Source of the DNA: Darksidea phi
Taxonomy: Eukaryota > Ascomycota > Dothideomycetes > Pleosporales > Lentitheciaceae
Direction: 5' to 3'
Length of the DNA: 64,000 nt
NCBI GenBank assembly: GCA_030770425.1
Contig: JASJFT010000071.1
Span: 124,001-188,000 of the forward strand
Program-made: the position numbers and the translations under genes
The notes under the pieces: model-generated
Databases searched by the model: none
The model's input: only the letters and a program-made list of their open reading frames with translations
Told to the model about the DNA's origin: nothing
Shown: positions 11,454 through 22,019 of the stretch, piece by piece
How positions within the stretch are numbered: position 1 is the stretch's first letter
Layout: every line of letters begins with the position of its first letter

Positions 11454-11789
11454 TGCATCGTACCCTACACATCCCATCCGGGAAGCGAGCAACGTCGCTC
11501 AGTTTTCTGGGAGGATATTCTGCGAGAGAGAATCTCACATGAATTTCGCGGTCCGTGTTGTAATGTCTCGAAGGCTAGACTCGAGGCGATTTGCCGTCCC
11601 CCCACGCATACCTTCTCGAGCATCAACGTCGAGGCCCACAGTCGCTATGTCACATACTGGCGTGGTTGGAAGGACTTCGGAAGAGAATACTATATGGACG
11701 TTGCGAGAACCAGAAAAAGATTGAGCTATACAAACGTTGCTTTATACCCCTGGCATCTCCATTTCAACACAAGGCTACATTGTCGCTAG
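11454..11789 (+). pseudogene. Protein-like open frame without a start codon
   Basis: This frame is open for 111 codons after two adjacent TAG stops (11448-11453) and ends in TAG at 11787-11789. It reads like conserved protein: EDILRERISHEFRGPCCN, then HSRYVTYWRGWKDFGREYY and RLSYTNVALYPWHLHFN. It has no usable ATG before the core, so it is either an internal exon whose partners are lost or a fragment of a decayed gene. Family not recognised. Confidence 0.4.
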
Positions 11790-12234
11790 TCCTGAAATCC
11801 GGTCTCCTCAATCATCAAGACCAACTACCAAAACACGCAGCTCTTGAGGATTTTCTCTGATGCAGCTGGGATGAAACCCGCTTCTGGACGCGCCAGCTGA
11901 ATCTTCGCCCCAGCCTGCACAGAGGTCAATGACGCCTAAATGATGGACGTCCACGATGCCTCCGCTAGTGCGATAAGGTAGAGGTTGTTCAATGCGGAGC
12001 TAGCTTGGTATAAGCAGGTTTCTTCTGCATAGAGCTACCGTGGCTGCCACCCGTGCCGCGAGTCTGTTGTAAGAACAATACTTTTGCGTAGAGCTACTAC
12101 TGCTGTAGCTCCCATTTTCGTCATTATTCAAAAGGTTCTAGGCAGTAACTTAGGGAGCCGGTAGCCGCTCGCCGATGTTGTTGCCACAGCGCCTTCACTC
12201 TGCCCACTCACCAAGCAACGCCTTCTGTTCTTAC
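11790..12234. other. Intergenic, no gene seen
   Basis: No convincing frame. Near 12020 and 12085 there is a short local duplication (catagagctac... and tagagctactac...). Confidence 0.4.
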
Positions 12235-12490
12235 CCCACATTCCAATTTAGCAACGCCCTATATATATTTAACAATCGACCAACTTCATCACCAATGATG
12301 GCTGCGTGTGTCGGCGGCCGGAGGTCCCTGGTACAGTGGTACCAGGGTGGACGACGAACCTGCGCTAACTTCTCGATAGGAGGTTAAAAAAGCCCCAGAG
12401 GCTTTTCCCTTTTAGCATTTTTTTCTGCCCTTAGAGGGCGTGGTTCGAGTCCGCAATGAGGAGGTTTCCTCTTTCTACTTTTGCCGCCAC
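12235..12490 (+). repeat. Dispersed repeat family E, copy 4, with inserted hairpin
   Basis: Blocks: cctatatatattta, cgctaact, gataggaggtt, ccttttagcattttt, ggttcgagtcc (12452) and tctacttttgccgcc. Compared with copy 3 it has extra sequence between the TATA-like block and the cgctaact block. That extra part includes a 9-bp perfect inverted repeat (ccctggtac / gtaccaggg) at 12326-12347. Confidence 0.6.
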
Positions 12491-13332
12491 TCCTGTGTAT
12501 ACAACGTCAGAGCTCTAAGGGCTGAGCATCAGTAAGTTGGAGTATTACGCATTTTCTGGCTTCACACATATGAGAGTATGCACATATCACCAGAAATGCG
12601 GAGTCTATGTATGGACACGAGATTTGCAAGCGAGGATGTCGCCAGCCATTAAAAAGGGCTCATGCTCGTAGCTCAGCACGATAACCCGCAAAAGCTAGAA
12701 CTAGTGGGAGATAGCGACGGACAAACCAAGCCCTGCGAAGGTATGTCTGCCCCCAAGAGCACATCGCGGAGTTCAACATGGTTCAAAGCGGTGCCTCCGC
12801 GGCAACTACACCGGATGCCCTTGATTCTGGACGCGAACACTCACCGCAGATACTATAGGTCCGGCGTTTGTCTACTCCAATTGAGGTAGCCATCACGGAA
12901 TTCTATTCTAGTTTTTCTCGGTCGTCAACAAAGCTCATACTGACAGGCTTGTATCCACATGGACCACAGACGGCGCTGCGCTATCGATAATTCCGAATCT
13001 TGGAGCCACTTCCATTCATGGGCCGAATGCATGAGTAAGTTGCTGTAATAAAGGCTCATTAGCGACACGCATCCCGGTAGCCTTCGCCGGCTTACGAGTC
13101 TTCACGATCAGCAATAAAGTTAGGAACATGGTAGATGCAATCTACTATACTACTATGATTACAACAAGCCCTGCGCAAGACTCGCCGCCACCGCCAGCAT
13201 CAAGCCAGCTCTCTCAGACCCATTCTATATTGTCAAAGGGCTCATTAAGCACAATACTTTGCACCCTGTGCGGTTTTTCATCGCCCCTCCAACACTGCTC
13301 AGTACCCTTCTCGCTTCCGGCACGCTATCACG
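12491..13332. other. Intergenic, no gene seen
   Basis: Short frames only (for example plus 12662-12889). It lies at the 3' side of the BTB pseudogene on the minus strand. Confidence 0.4.
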
Positions 13333-14361
13333 TCAACCCAATATGAGCCACATCAATCCCCGCATGAACCTTGCGGTCAGCGTCGGACAGCCATCTATCA
13401 GCCCTTGGTTGCCGTCTGGCAGCTCCTCGACGCTCAGGTCGTTCTCGTCGGCACCATCTGTAAGTTTCCCGAAGTACTTCATGTCTTCATTCTTGAAGAA
13501 CTGTAGATCGCCAACACCGGGGATCTCGGTCCGCAGCTGATAGCTATCCCAGCAGCGCATCAGCCAATCGTGGCAGAAGGCCTTAAGCGGATGGCTGTCC
13601 GGGCTGGCAGCCGTCTGTTCCCAGGCCTCCAACACCTCTTCAATCTTGACGTAGGCAACGGAACCCTAGTGTCACACGGTATCGTCGATGGCAGCCTACG
13701 GGTACCGGTCATATTGGACCAGATGGTTGAAGCGCAAGTTCATAAAGTACAGGAGGCATAAGCAATGGTTCTCGAAATCAGTGCTCAACAGATAGTGGCC
13801 GAGTAACCAGGCGTCGGTGGTGCGCTCAAAGTCCCAGACCGCCACCGGGCACTGCTCCTTCTCATCCGCTTGAGTCCGCTCATCCTTATCTGCTTGTAGC
13901 TCTAGCCGCCACTCGAGGTACTGGGCGTACGCGTCCTTCCAGTATTCCTGATTGATGAGGATCTCGCCGCCGGTGACGAGCTTGCGCGCATAGAGGTCGA
14001 AGAGGGCTGGGTCGGTGTCTGGGAGCGATATGGTGCGTGTAACGGCGTCGATCCAATCTGACTTCAGTGCAGCGTGGAAGTATAGTGAGGAGGAGCGCAA
14101 GGCTTCGGTGGGGACACGGAAGGTGCTGAAAGTCGGTTCTGTGCCGATATCGACAATGACGGTGGCTTCAAAGGGCATGTCGGCGGCCAGGCTAGGGTCG
14201 TAGCTCGTACGGAAGAATGTGGGATGACCTTTCGACGACGCTTGGTCCTTTGGCGGACATAGAACACCTGCAGTCTCGAGCTCGATATTCATCCCGACAG
14301 GAAAGAGAGGGTCGTCGGTACGGGAGGGGATCTGGGTATGACGAGGAAAGAGTTGGGACAT
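13333..14361 (-). pseudogene. BTB/POZ-domain protein, probably inactivated by in-frame stops
   Basis: The ATG at 14361 starts a frame with a fungal BTB/POZ fold near residues 55-115 (FEATVIVDIGTEPTFSTFRV, then LRSSSLYFHAALKSDWID). This domain mediates protein-protein contacts, often as substrate adaptor for cullin-3 ligases. The frame runs to 13699, where TAG, TGA and TAG occur within about 12 codons, and then continues in the same phase (AYVKIEEVLEAWEQ...) to 13333. The three stops could be Trp/Gln codons changed by G:C to A:T mutation. The alternative is a 54-nt intron (GTCCAA...ACTAG), also in phase but with a poor donor. BTB call 0.85; pseudogene call about 0.6. Confidence 0.7.
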
Positions 14362-15391
14362 TGAAGAGGTGCTGCCGAGACCGATAATAGGCTCCTTGAT
14401 GTGCGAGAGGGGTTGCGACGGCGTTAAAGAGCTTTGCGTACGTTTAGGAGTTGGCGGGGTTGTTCAGAGGCTTTTCGGTATGTCAAGGGGACGCGGGGGC
14501 ATGAAAGAGCTTGTCGGTGCGGTGAAGAGGTGGAGCGACGCAGCGAGTCTGTGGACACGCCGGGAAGAGTTGAGTCACATTCAGGAGCTCATGCCCGCTT
14601 TCAAAAAGATTGCGAGTGCCTCGAAAAGTTTGTCGGGAGGTCGAAGACGCCACGCGGCCCGTTGAAAGGTCAAAGGGCGGGACCAAAAGCAGTCGAGCGA
14701 CTTGAAGAACCTTCGGGCGTGCAAAAAGCAAGAGAGTGGGTCGAAGCTTTCGGTTGAGTCAGGCCGCTTCTGCCTGCGTCGGCGAAGTAGTGCGCAGTTC
14801 AAAAAAGCGGAGGAGAATCCGAGCTAGCGCCGGGCGGGTGGAATGGTGGAAGAGTCTCTTCTTGCCCACTGAGGTGAAGGACGGGTTGGGATGTGCTGTT
14901 GTCGTTAGCGGTGAGCAGTCACAGCTCCTTGGTCTAGAGGATGAGTTTGCAGGTTGGCGATACGCGCACTCTCTCCGATCATAGCAGAGGCAACTCCGGT
15001 TAACATGTCTCTTCTATGCTAACGACGCTAATAAAGCTGCTTCAGGAATTGATATGCCCGCGAACGGGCACAGAGTAGGTGGCGCCAAGCGAGCAAGGGC
15101 GACAGCAAACATGAGCACCAAAATGTCTTCGCTAAGCAAAGGAACAAATGAGGCGGGACATAAGGTGTATACGGAAAAAGTGTTCATGCTACTATGGGAT
15201 CGGACACAGTCTCGCCGCAGCTATTCCGGACACGCACCTCCGGCGAACGTGCCAGAACATGCCGTCCCCACGACACGGAGGCTGAAGGGCTCTATACAGA
15301 GAGCGATATGATCGTCAATTGCCAGTCGACCCGTCTCCCGAACGTAATTCTCCGAGACTATGCGACAACGTTGGCGCGCAGGGCTTGCCCG
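14362..15391. other. Intergenic, no gene seen
   Basis: Shared upstream region of the BTB remnant and downstream region of the three-exon gene. The open frames here are Arg/Ser-rich shadows with no motif. Confidence 0.45.
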
Positions 15392-16082
15392 TTATATGCT
15401 GGTTCCGAAGCCCTTCTTACCCGTAAAGAAAGCTACTCCCACATCATCGCCCTCCAGTTTTTCCGGGACTTCTTTGAGCTTATCGCCAACAAGGCCTTGC
15501 ATTCCATCCCAGAACTCGGCTTTTGCTGCCAGATTCTCCTCTGCCCCCCTTCCCTTCTTGAAATGGACATAATACTCTACGTCCTCTATGGTGCCAGGTT
15601 TGAGTCTCCGGCCCGGCTTGCCTTGCGGTCGTTTTCTCCCGTCGGCGGTAAGGCAAGAGACGCCGCAGTTGATGAACCGAAACATCTGGCCTTCGTCGTG
15701 CGGGTACACGTGGATACGGGCTTGAGGATGTGAGCTACATAAAGTCAGGTGGGGTAAGAGGGGAACTCACAGTCGCGGCTAAGCCTCATGACCTTGATGT
15801 CGTCGGGTGAGTTGATTGGTTCGAAGCGAATCTGTCGTCGTTGCTTGTCGACGGTGAGGCGACCACGTATACTGCTGCGAACTCGGAGCGCTATCAGAGA
15901 GATGTTTTCTACTGCTGTTAGCCGGAAATATTAAGCTGCTGAGCCGCTATACCGTTCGTGCGGATCGCGACATCGGTGGGCTCCCTTCCTTGGCCTTCAA
16001 CCGTCGCTCCGCCGCTCGCGATTGCTTGCTGAGCTGCGAGCACCCCAGCAGTAGCGTTGGCCCTCTGCTGTGCGGTATCCAT
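15392..16082 (-). CDS. Hypothetical protein, three exons (199 aa)
   Basis: Exons are 15953-16082, 15771-15911 and 15392-15720. Introns are 41 nt (GTATAG...GCTAACAGCAG) and 50 nt (GTGAGT...CTCAAG), and all three phases agree to give 199 residues. The N-terminus is Ala/Gln/Gly-rich and probably disordered. The middle reads RGRLTVDKQRRQIRFEP and the C-terminal half RIHVYPHDEGQMFRFINCG, a mix suggesting a beta-rich domain, followed by a Lys/Glu-rich tail. No family is recognised. I chose ATG 16082 because the only upstream ATG in frame (16154) lies inside the long hairpin. The second acceptor is AAG rather than YAG, which is a weak point. Confidence 0.5.
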
Positions 16083-16083
16083 C

Positions 16084-16195
16084 GCCGCTAGACCTGCTAT
16101 GGTAGCGCGTATAGCACTTGGGTTGAGATGCAAATCGGGCCCTCTGGTTTGCAAAGCTCAAGTGCTATACGCGCTACTATAGCAGGTCTAGCGGC
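16084..16195. repeat. Long inverted repeat / hairpin
   Basis: The arms 16084-16121 and 16158-16195 are complementary over 38 bp with one G/T-type mismatch, then continue with a few bulges to a gcaaa/tttgc inner stem around gggccc. The first base of the hairpin lies one base from the ATG of the neighbouring minus-strand gene, so transcripts starting upstream would carry it at the end of the 5' leader. Confidence 0.9.
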
Positions 16196-17313
16196 CCTAT
16201 TGCGCCGTACCGACGTAATCTCTTACCATTTTATCTGGTTGCGTAGGATAAAGGCACTCCACGTCTGTCACTCTCGGCCGACTTCTCCGCGGCATCCTCC
16301 CCTTCCATGAGATTGGGTTCGGTCATGCTTATATTCACGAATACTAACTACGGGAATGGTTTCCGGGTTGGTCGCTACTTGCAAGATAAGGTAGTGCCTT
16401 CACAGGCCTGCTGCGTTCTCGCTTATTAAGTAATTTCGAAGCTTGCTGATGGTTATTAGTTTATCCAGTTCTGCCACGACATGGTTAGGGGATCTCACTT
16501 GTCGTCCGCAAACTCCTTTTTTCCCAGCTTTCCGCTCAATAACGGCTGACCCACATCTCTCGAAAAACTCGTGTCCGCAGTGAACAGTAGTAGCACGATG
16601 CGTATACTGGGTATAGACGCTACTTCCTCGTTGATAGGGTTACGTTCTGTTTCCCAGTGCCACGTCGTACATCCGGCCCCTCGGAAAAACGAAATTCCAG
16701 CTGCGGCCGTCATTAGCGCCTGGTCGTGTGATCTCCGACTCTCCATTTTCGAGAAGTTTTGAACACCTGATCTGCACGGGCATCCCACTCATGGTTCACA
16801 AGCCTCCCGTTGCTGCGGAGTCGCCTTTGTGTGCATCCATAGCGGCGGCGCCGTCTAGTCATTGTATGGGCCTTGGAGCTACTGCTCGGTAAACACTGGT
16901 GTTGTTATCTTGAATATACTGCCATGGCCGAGGTTTTAGAAGTCTTGAGGGACAGCCACAGTTGGTTGCTTGATAGGTGAAGTCTTTGATAACAAAAATA
17001 ACGAGCACTCGGGCAGACCCAACTCCGGCACATCAGGCGGTATTAAAGCATTGGTATTAAGTATTGCCATGATACATTGTGCATTCGCTTGCGCGCTCAT
17101 GGTAAGTAATCAAGTCATACATAGTCCACACGTAATCCTGACTTCCTAGCACATCCAAACCCAATTTATTAGCGCTTCAGATACGAACTACCCCAGGAAT
17201 CAAACTCAAAAACCTCCTTCATATTGCTGCCACAGATCATAGCTATCAAGTGTCTGTTTGCTGCAGTCATTGGTGTTGTATGATGTGCTTCGCCGGACTA
17301 CTAAATGAGACCC
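16196..17313. other. Intergenic, no confident gene
   Basis: A 97-codon minus frame (16495-16788) has mildly protein-like composition but no motif. Otherwise nothing is recognisable. Confidence 0.4.
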
Positions 17314-18646
17314 TTAATCGGCCATAATTTGACCAACAGAGATGTTCAAAGGACAGATAGCGATTACCAATTTGTGCTGGCCGAATTGGGTAAAACCGAT
17401 AGTGTTGTTCACGAAGGACACTTGGCCTGGCTCTCCCTTCGAACGCAGATACTCTTTATCGTTCTCCTTAGTTGCTGAGTAGCCGAAGGTGATGTGTATC
17501 GTCATGTGGTTCTTATATATTTTTTCAGCTCTTTCGCTATGTCGAACAACTGGATATCTGCATACGACATCGTCCAGCCAAGCAACTTCGTCATCGACCA
17601 GATCCAAATCACCCATACTAAGACAGAGGAGCTTTTCTACGGGCACTGTATCCCGAGCCTGCTGAAGAGGCTTCGAAAGTCTTTTGTGCACTTGGTGCGG
17701 CTACCAAATCTGCTCTGCCCGTGAAAGCTGGTTTGGTTCGATAGGTCTGGTATCCGCATAGCGAACATCGAATGTGACGGGAATATTGCGCTCTGCATAG
17801 TACTTGTTCACTTCCCAGCAGCCATAATAAAGTTCATGAAAGCGTTTCTTTCTGTCGCCTGCAGGAAATTGGTAGGACAGAAACACCATTTGCACTTCGG
17901 TCTATCTAGAATTCAGCATCCCAAGTCTCAACGAGCTGCCGCAAGCAAGGTTCGTAGCAGTTAATCGTTGCGGCCGTTCCGATTTCTCAACACTCTCCTA
18001 GGGTAATCTTTCCAGGGCTCGTAACAAAACGACTCATGTCGAATGTGTGCTCATTACCGTAAACGTCGCGAAACTTCTACTCTTTAGTAGTTTCGGCTGA
18101 GAACATCTCGAACTGTTTGCGGTGGTAATCAATCGTCTCGGGAGTGTAGGCACGCCTATCACCGAGTTTTGTTTTTATAGAACTCTTCTAGAGCGGAAGT
18201 TCCTTGAGTGATAGCTTCTTCAACGGCTTCATCATCAACGACAGGAGCACGAACGACGGGTGCATCTGTCTCCTGCTCGGGACGACTACAAGGACACCAG
18301 TTATTTAGGCTCTCTATCTCTTTAGGTTTTAGCCTCGATGTCTCTCGTGCATAGACGTCCTATCTTCGTATTGCAGGGAAGGCAAGATATTGAAAATTCA
18401 GTGAGCTATAAATATAGAAGAAGTTCGCAATAAGTGACATCTAAATAGGCCTCAAAGGTGCCGTTGATGATTGCTTGACCAAATGTTTGGAAAGCGGAAT
18501 ATCACTAGCGCTCTTTTATACTCGCGATGCATAGACCACCCACCACGGCTCTCAACGCGGCGACTATAGTAAACGGTCAGTGTAATGTTAGAGTCATTTT
18601 GACTCCAAAAGTGATTGTGTTGGATGTGTCTTAGGAAATATGACAA
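17314..18646 (-). pseudogene. Unknown protein gene with multiple stops and a frameshift
   Basis: From about 18290 down to 17314 one protein can be followed: PEQETDAPVVRAPVVDDEA, a frameshift near 18180, then TPETIDYHRKQFEMFSAETT, a TAG, KFRDVYGNEHTFDMSRFV, a TGA, and a Cys-containing stretch (AATINCYEPCLRQLVETWD). It continues through an intron-like GCTGAATTCTAG end into VQMVFLSYQFPAGDRKKRF, a TAG at 17701-17703, and a last 128 codons in the same phase. A 64-codon frame at 18452-18646 may be its 5' part. I do not recognise the family. The stops are compatible with RIP-like decay. Confidence 0.6.
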
Positions 18647-19210
18647 GCCGCGCTAGAGTCTGCGGGAAGCCTTCAATGATCATTCGGCAGATTCAGTTGT
18701 TGAAAACCGATGAGCTATATCTAATGATGTTGTACTAGCCCGTACGCTGCTCAGCACCATCACTCTGATCACTCATTCTTGACTTGCTTTGACTTTATCA
18801 TTCTTGCATAACCTCTGCACTGAGTCACACTTAGCGTATTCTTCGTATCGCTATTGATGGAAAAGCTCGGTCTACAGTTGAACGGCTCGCCGACATTACG
18901 GAGCTCTAGGTTGCTCAAGCGCCTCCGTCTACTGTCTTGCCTTGGCTGCACCAGGTAGACGGTTGATGCCAGGCGGTAGCCGACTACACAGGATGCTTGC
19001 TCGCAACAGTCACAAAACTTGCACCCAGCGTGCATAAGGTATCCGCTCCTCCATAATGGATTATTCCAAAGGTATCCGTGATGAATCACTGGGGCAGATC
19101 GTCGCAACGTGAACCACGGTGCAACGGCGAAGCTCTTGCGTCAAGCAGTCTAGCGAAGCTGTGGCCTGGGGTAATTGGCCATGAAAGCAGTGCTGGTAAA
19201 TCGGCAGCTT
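18647..19210. other. Intergenic, no gene seen
   Basis: Lies downstream of YAE1. A 112-codon minus frame (18769-19107) has no recognisable feature. Confidence 0.4.
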
Positions 19211-19849
19211 TCATGACAGCTCGGCATCTGCCTTGGTCTCCTGGTCTCTCTCCACAGCCTGCAGGTCTACTCCCCACTTCTCTGCAGTGTCATTGACAAT
19301 CCCTGTCCATGCTTTGACGACAGGATGCTGCTGGGCAACCTCCTGAAATGTGACCTCATTATCCGTACCTTCGACCTCCCACTTCCATATCCCCTCCTCA
19401 TTGACCCATTCCTTGCCTAGTAATTCCTGAATCGCGAGCTCTTTCTGCGCATGCTCCCACAACGCCTTCGCCTCTTCCCATCGCGCGCCATCGTGCCCTT
19501 GCAACGCGGTTGTGAAGCCTTGTAGTACACCAAGTATGTAGCCTCCAAGCAACCCTAGATTGGCGCCTAGCGAGTACCCTTCATCGAACCCTTCTTGCAC
19601 AAATTGGCCTTTGCTGTTGGACAAGCCTTCGCGGTAGGCATCCGTGTCTAGCGCGCGTTGACGGGAGGGTAGGTCGGAGAGTATCTCGTGTGCATGTTCG
19701 CTGCTTTGGATATCGTGGGAAGAGAGGAGTGGCGAAGAAGGCCCGGAGCCGTAGATGTCGTCTAATGGGTCATTGTGAGGTGGGGTTGGAGGGGCATTTC
19801 CGACGGGGAGGTAGGTTGAACCCGGAGTGGGTGATAACTCGCGGAGCAT
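19211..19849 (-). CDS. YAE1: Yae1-family protein (212 aa)
   Basis: Yae1 works with Lto1 in the cytosol to hand the Fe-S protein Rli1/ABCE1 to the cytosolic Fe-S assembly targeting complex, so it is needed for ribosome function. The signature is the Gly-every-fourth-residue helix (deca-GX3 motif): glycines at about residues 87, 91, 95, 99, 103, 107 and 111 within QEGFDEGYSLGANLG...GGYILGVLQG. The N-terminal 65 residues are Pro/Ser-rich and look disordered. The C-terminal part is acidic with Trp-containing segments, as in fungal homologues. It is a single exon with an ATG at 19849 and intact length. It lies between decayed genes and shows no damage, as expected for an essential gene. Confidence 0.9.
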   Translation of the reverse strand: MLRELSPTPGSTYLPVGNAPPTPPHNDPLDDIYGSGPSSPLLSSHDIQSSEHAHEILSDLPSRQRALDTDAYREGLSNSKGQFVQEGFDEGYSLGANLGLLGGYILGVLQGFTTALQGHDGARWEEAKALWEHAQKELAIQELLGKEWVNEEGIWKWEVEGTDNEVTFQEVAQQHPVVKAWTGIVNDTAEKWGVDLQAVERDQETKADAELS

Positions 19850-20346
19850 TCTTCAGTAGAGAAACTCGTCAGGTACAGATGGAGGCAGAAATCGTCTGGG
19901 CACCCATGGTTGTTTGGAGCGCGCAACGCAGAGAAGTGGTGTGTCAACGGTGATTAGTAACTAGCGCCGCTCGCAGATCTCGGCTTTGATTTCACCTTTG
20001 AGCGAACTTCGACCCTCCAGATGTCTCCACTTGCCCAGCACATGGCATGTCAACCATAGCATGTTGGAAGCAATCGGGACAACTATGCTCGCCACTAGCT
20101 GCTCCAGCGCGCCACACATTACGGTCGGCGTGGAACTCCCCTCTAGAACTCGTCCGCTTAGCCTCATCAACTCCTCAACTTCTACTCGAGGGTAGATTCT
20201 GAGGCAATGGGGGCGACATGCTGTCGGCAGCATCCCCAGCTGTATGCTGCAACTCTTCAATTAGCTGCGTGAACCAATTGACAGCACTGTGGGACTCTTC
20301 TTGCTTAGTCAGTGTTTAGTCAGCAATCCTCTAGAACTGGGCCGAC

Positions 20347-21336
20347 ATGCACAGTGCACTTCCAACTCAGTTTCGAGCCGTTCTCTTCAAGCCTCTAGGC
20401 ATGACAAATTTCATCACTCCATTTCGCGAGAACCCTGATCATTGTCTCAGTGTCGGGGAAGCTCCCTCTCAGGGTCTCGTCTACGCCCTTGATACCGATA
20501 TCGTAATCAAGCTGCCCTTTCAATACCCTATCCAAGACGAACTGGACGACGACGCTGGATTTTGGATGGACCATGCACTTCAGAGCTTCGTTGCGATGGA
20601 GAAAGAAACTAGCGATGTACGATGCTGTGGCTTAGCGGCCACATGCTAATATTGTGCGGAGGTTGGAGGTGGGACCGCCAACCTGTTTATTTCTAAAACG
20701 CTTGCAGCATTTAGAAAGAGCGTGGATTAATGCCAATGAGACGATGCGTTATCGTTGGGTCAGGCAGCTGCTAGATGCTGTGAGTTGGCTGGAGGAACTT
20801 GGTTACACCCACGGGGATCTCGCCGTCCGCAATCTTGCCGTCAATTCGTCCAACTGTCTTAAACTATTGGACTTTGGCTCCACTACGCCAACGGACCATT
20901 ACGACTACGCGGCTGACGTTAAAAGAGACCATTCTGATTTATCTACCTGTCTCCACTTTATACTCACTGGAATTGATCCCCTTGCCAACGTGCACTCAGC
21001 GCAGGAGGCTCGGCAAATCGAGAGCCAACTGTTGAGGGGCTGTGGCACCATTGAAGGTGGCGCCGAAATCCTGGCCGATGTTATCCAAGCTGGCTGGACG
21101 GGCAGATTGCATCAACCAAGTTTTCCCGAGTTAAGGAATGTGTTGAGGCTATCATTGGCGCTGCGGATGCGGAAAATGCATCACACGCTTTGGAGGAACA
21201 TTACCGACGCCTAGAATCCCGTTGCGCAGAGTGGTTAGAAAATCAAACTCTGGATGAATGATGGATGGACGCTGAGGACTACTGCGCGGCCTGGAGGGCT
21301 AAAGGGTATGAGGCAGATATGGATGTCTGGAGGTGA
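20347..21336 (+). pseudogene. Protein-kinase-like gene, broken by 2 frameshifts and 2 stops
   Basis: The reading starts at ATG 20347 (MHSALPTQFRAV). A beta-strand region with LDTDIVIKLPFQYP (probable VAIK-like Lys) follows. The frame shifts near 20617 and meets a TAG at 20633-20635, then continues RPHANIVRRLE. The catalytic loop is HGDLAVRNLAV (HRD-type Asp and Asn present) and the DFG motif is LLDFGS. A second frameshift lies near 21135, after which VEAIIGAADAEN...HYRRLESRCAEWLE reads on, then TGA at 21259-21261, DAEDYCAAWRAKGYEADMD, and the natural end at 21334-21336. This is a fungal kinase-like family of unknown substrate. Catalytic residues survive, but no continuous protein can be made. 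Confidence 0.8.
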
Positions 21337-21685
21337 AGCAGAGTCTTTCAATGTTTTCTTCTCTATACTATGCATTAATATGACCTCCAGTTTCTACGAA
21401 TGATCCAATTCTAATTCAAGCAGCTCAAAGGTATTTCAGAAGTTGTGGGATTCGCAGTTAAGACAGAGCAAAGAACCACCTTATGGCGCTTCTACCAGGC
21501 AAGAGCTAGAAGATAGCCCGGACAAGTCAGCGTCGGAGCGTCAGCACTGCAAACTGCAAACTGCCAAATGCATTGAGTGGTGCGGATTCTGCGCTGAGTA
21601 TTTGGATTAGCATTGCTGTTATGTCGGAGAGCCCCTTGATTGTCAAAAAAATATCGGCATACCACTTTCAGCCTCTGATTCAGCC
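21337..21685. other. Intergenic, no gene seen
   Basis: About 350 bases between the kinase remnant and the next short frame. A short local duplication, ctgcaaactgcaaactgcc, occurs near 21550. Confidence 0.4.
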
Positions 21686-21934
21686 ATGGACAGACGCTTC
21701 GCGATTATGCACATCGTCGAGCCAAACATGGGATATCAGCTTGAAATAAGGAATAACTATGATTTAATTACAAGCGGCAACTTTGCGAAAGAAGTCCTAG
21801 TCGGGTGGCTTAGGGTCCCGATGACGAAAGTTCAGCTGGCACCCATCATCTATCAAACGCCCGTCGACAACTCAAGCCAGAATTCAATTTCCAGGTCTGG
21901 GTTGGATACGTTCTTAAAAGGTTGGTGCAGGTAG
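21686..21934 (+). CDS. Possible short protein, unknown (82 aa)
   Basis: The open frame starts MDRRFAIMHIVEPNMGYQ and has a balanced composition, but no domain, signal or intron is seen. It lies between two pseudogenes and may itself be a fragment. Confidence 0.2.
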   Translation: MDRRFAIMHIVEPNMGYQLEIRNNYDLITSGNFAKEVLVGWLRVPMTKVQLAPIIYQTPVDNSSQNSISRSGLDTFLKGWCR

Positions 21935-22019
21935 GTTATTCGACGTAGGAGGAGTGCGATAATGGCATAAACGGCATGGTCGATACGACAATGGAAGCAC
22001 TGGATGAGAATTGACTGTG

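Noticed and set aside
19961..20260. A 99-codon minus frame upstream of YAE1
   Set aside because: Plausible hydrophobic segment but no motif, and it fits the promoter region of YAE1; unsupported.
20617..20635. A 19-nt GTACG...TTAG intron in the kinase-like gene
   Set aside because: Too short for splicing, and the segment encodes expected kinase sequence in the third frame.
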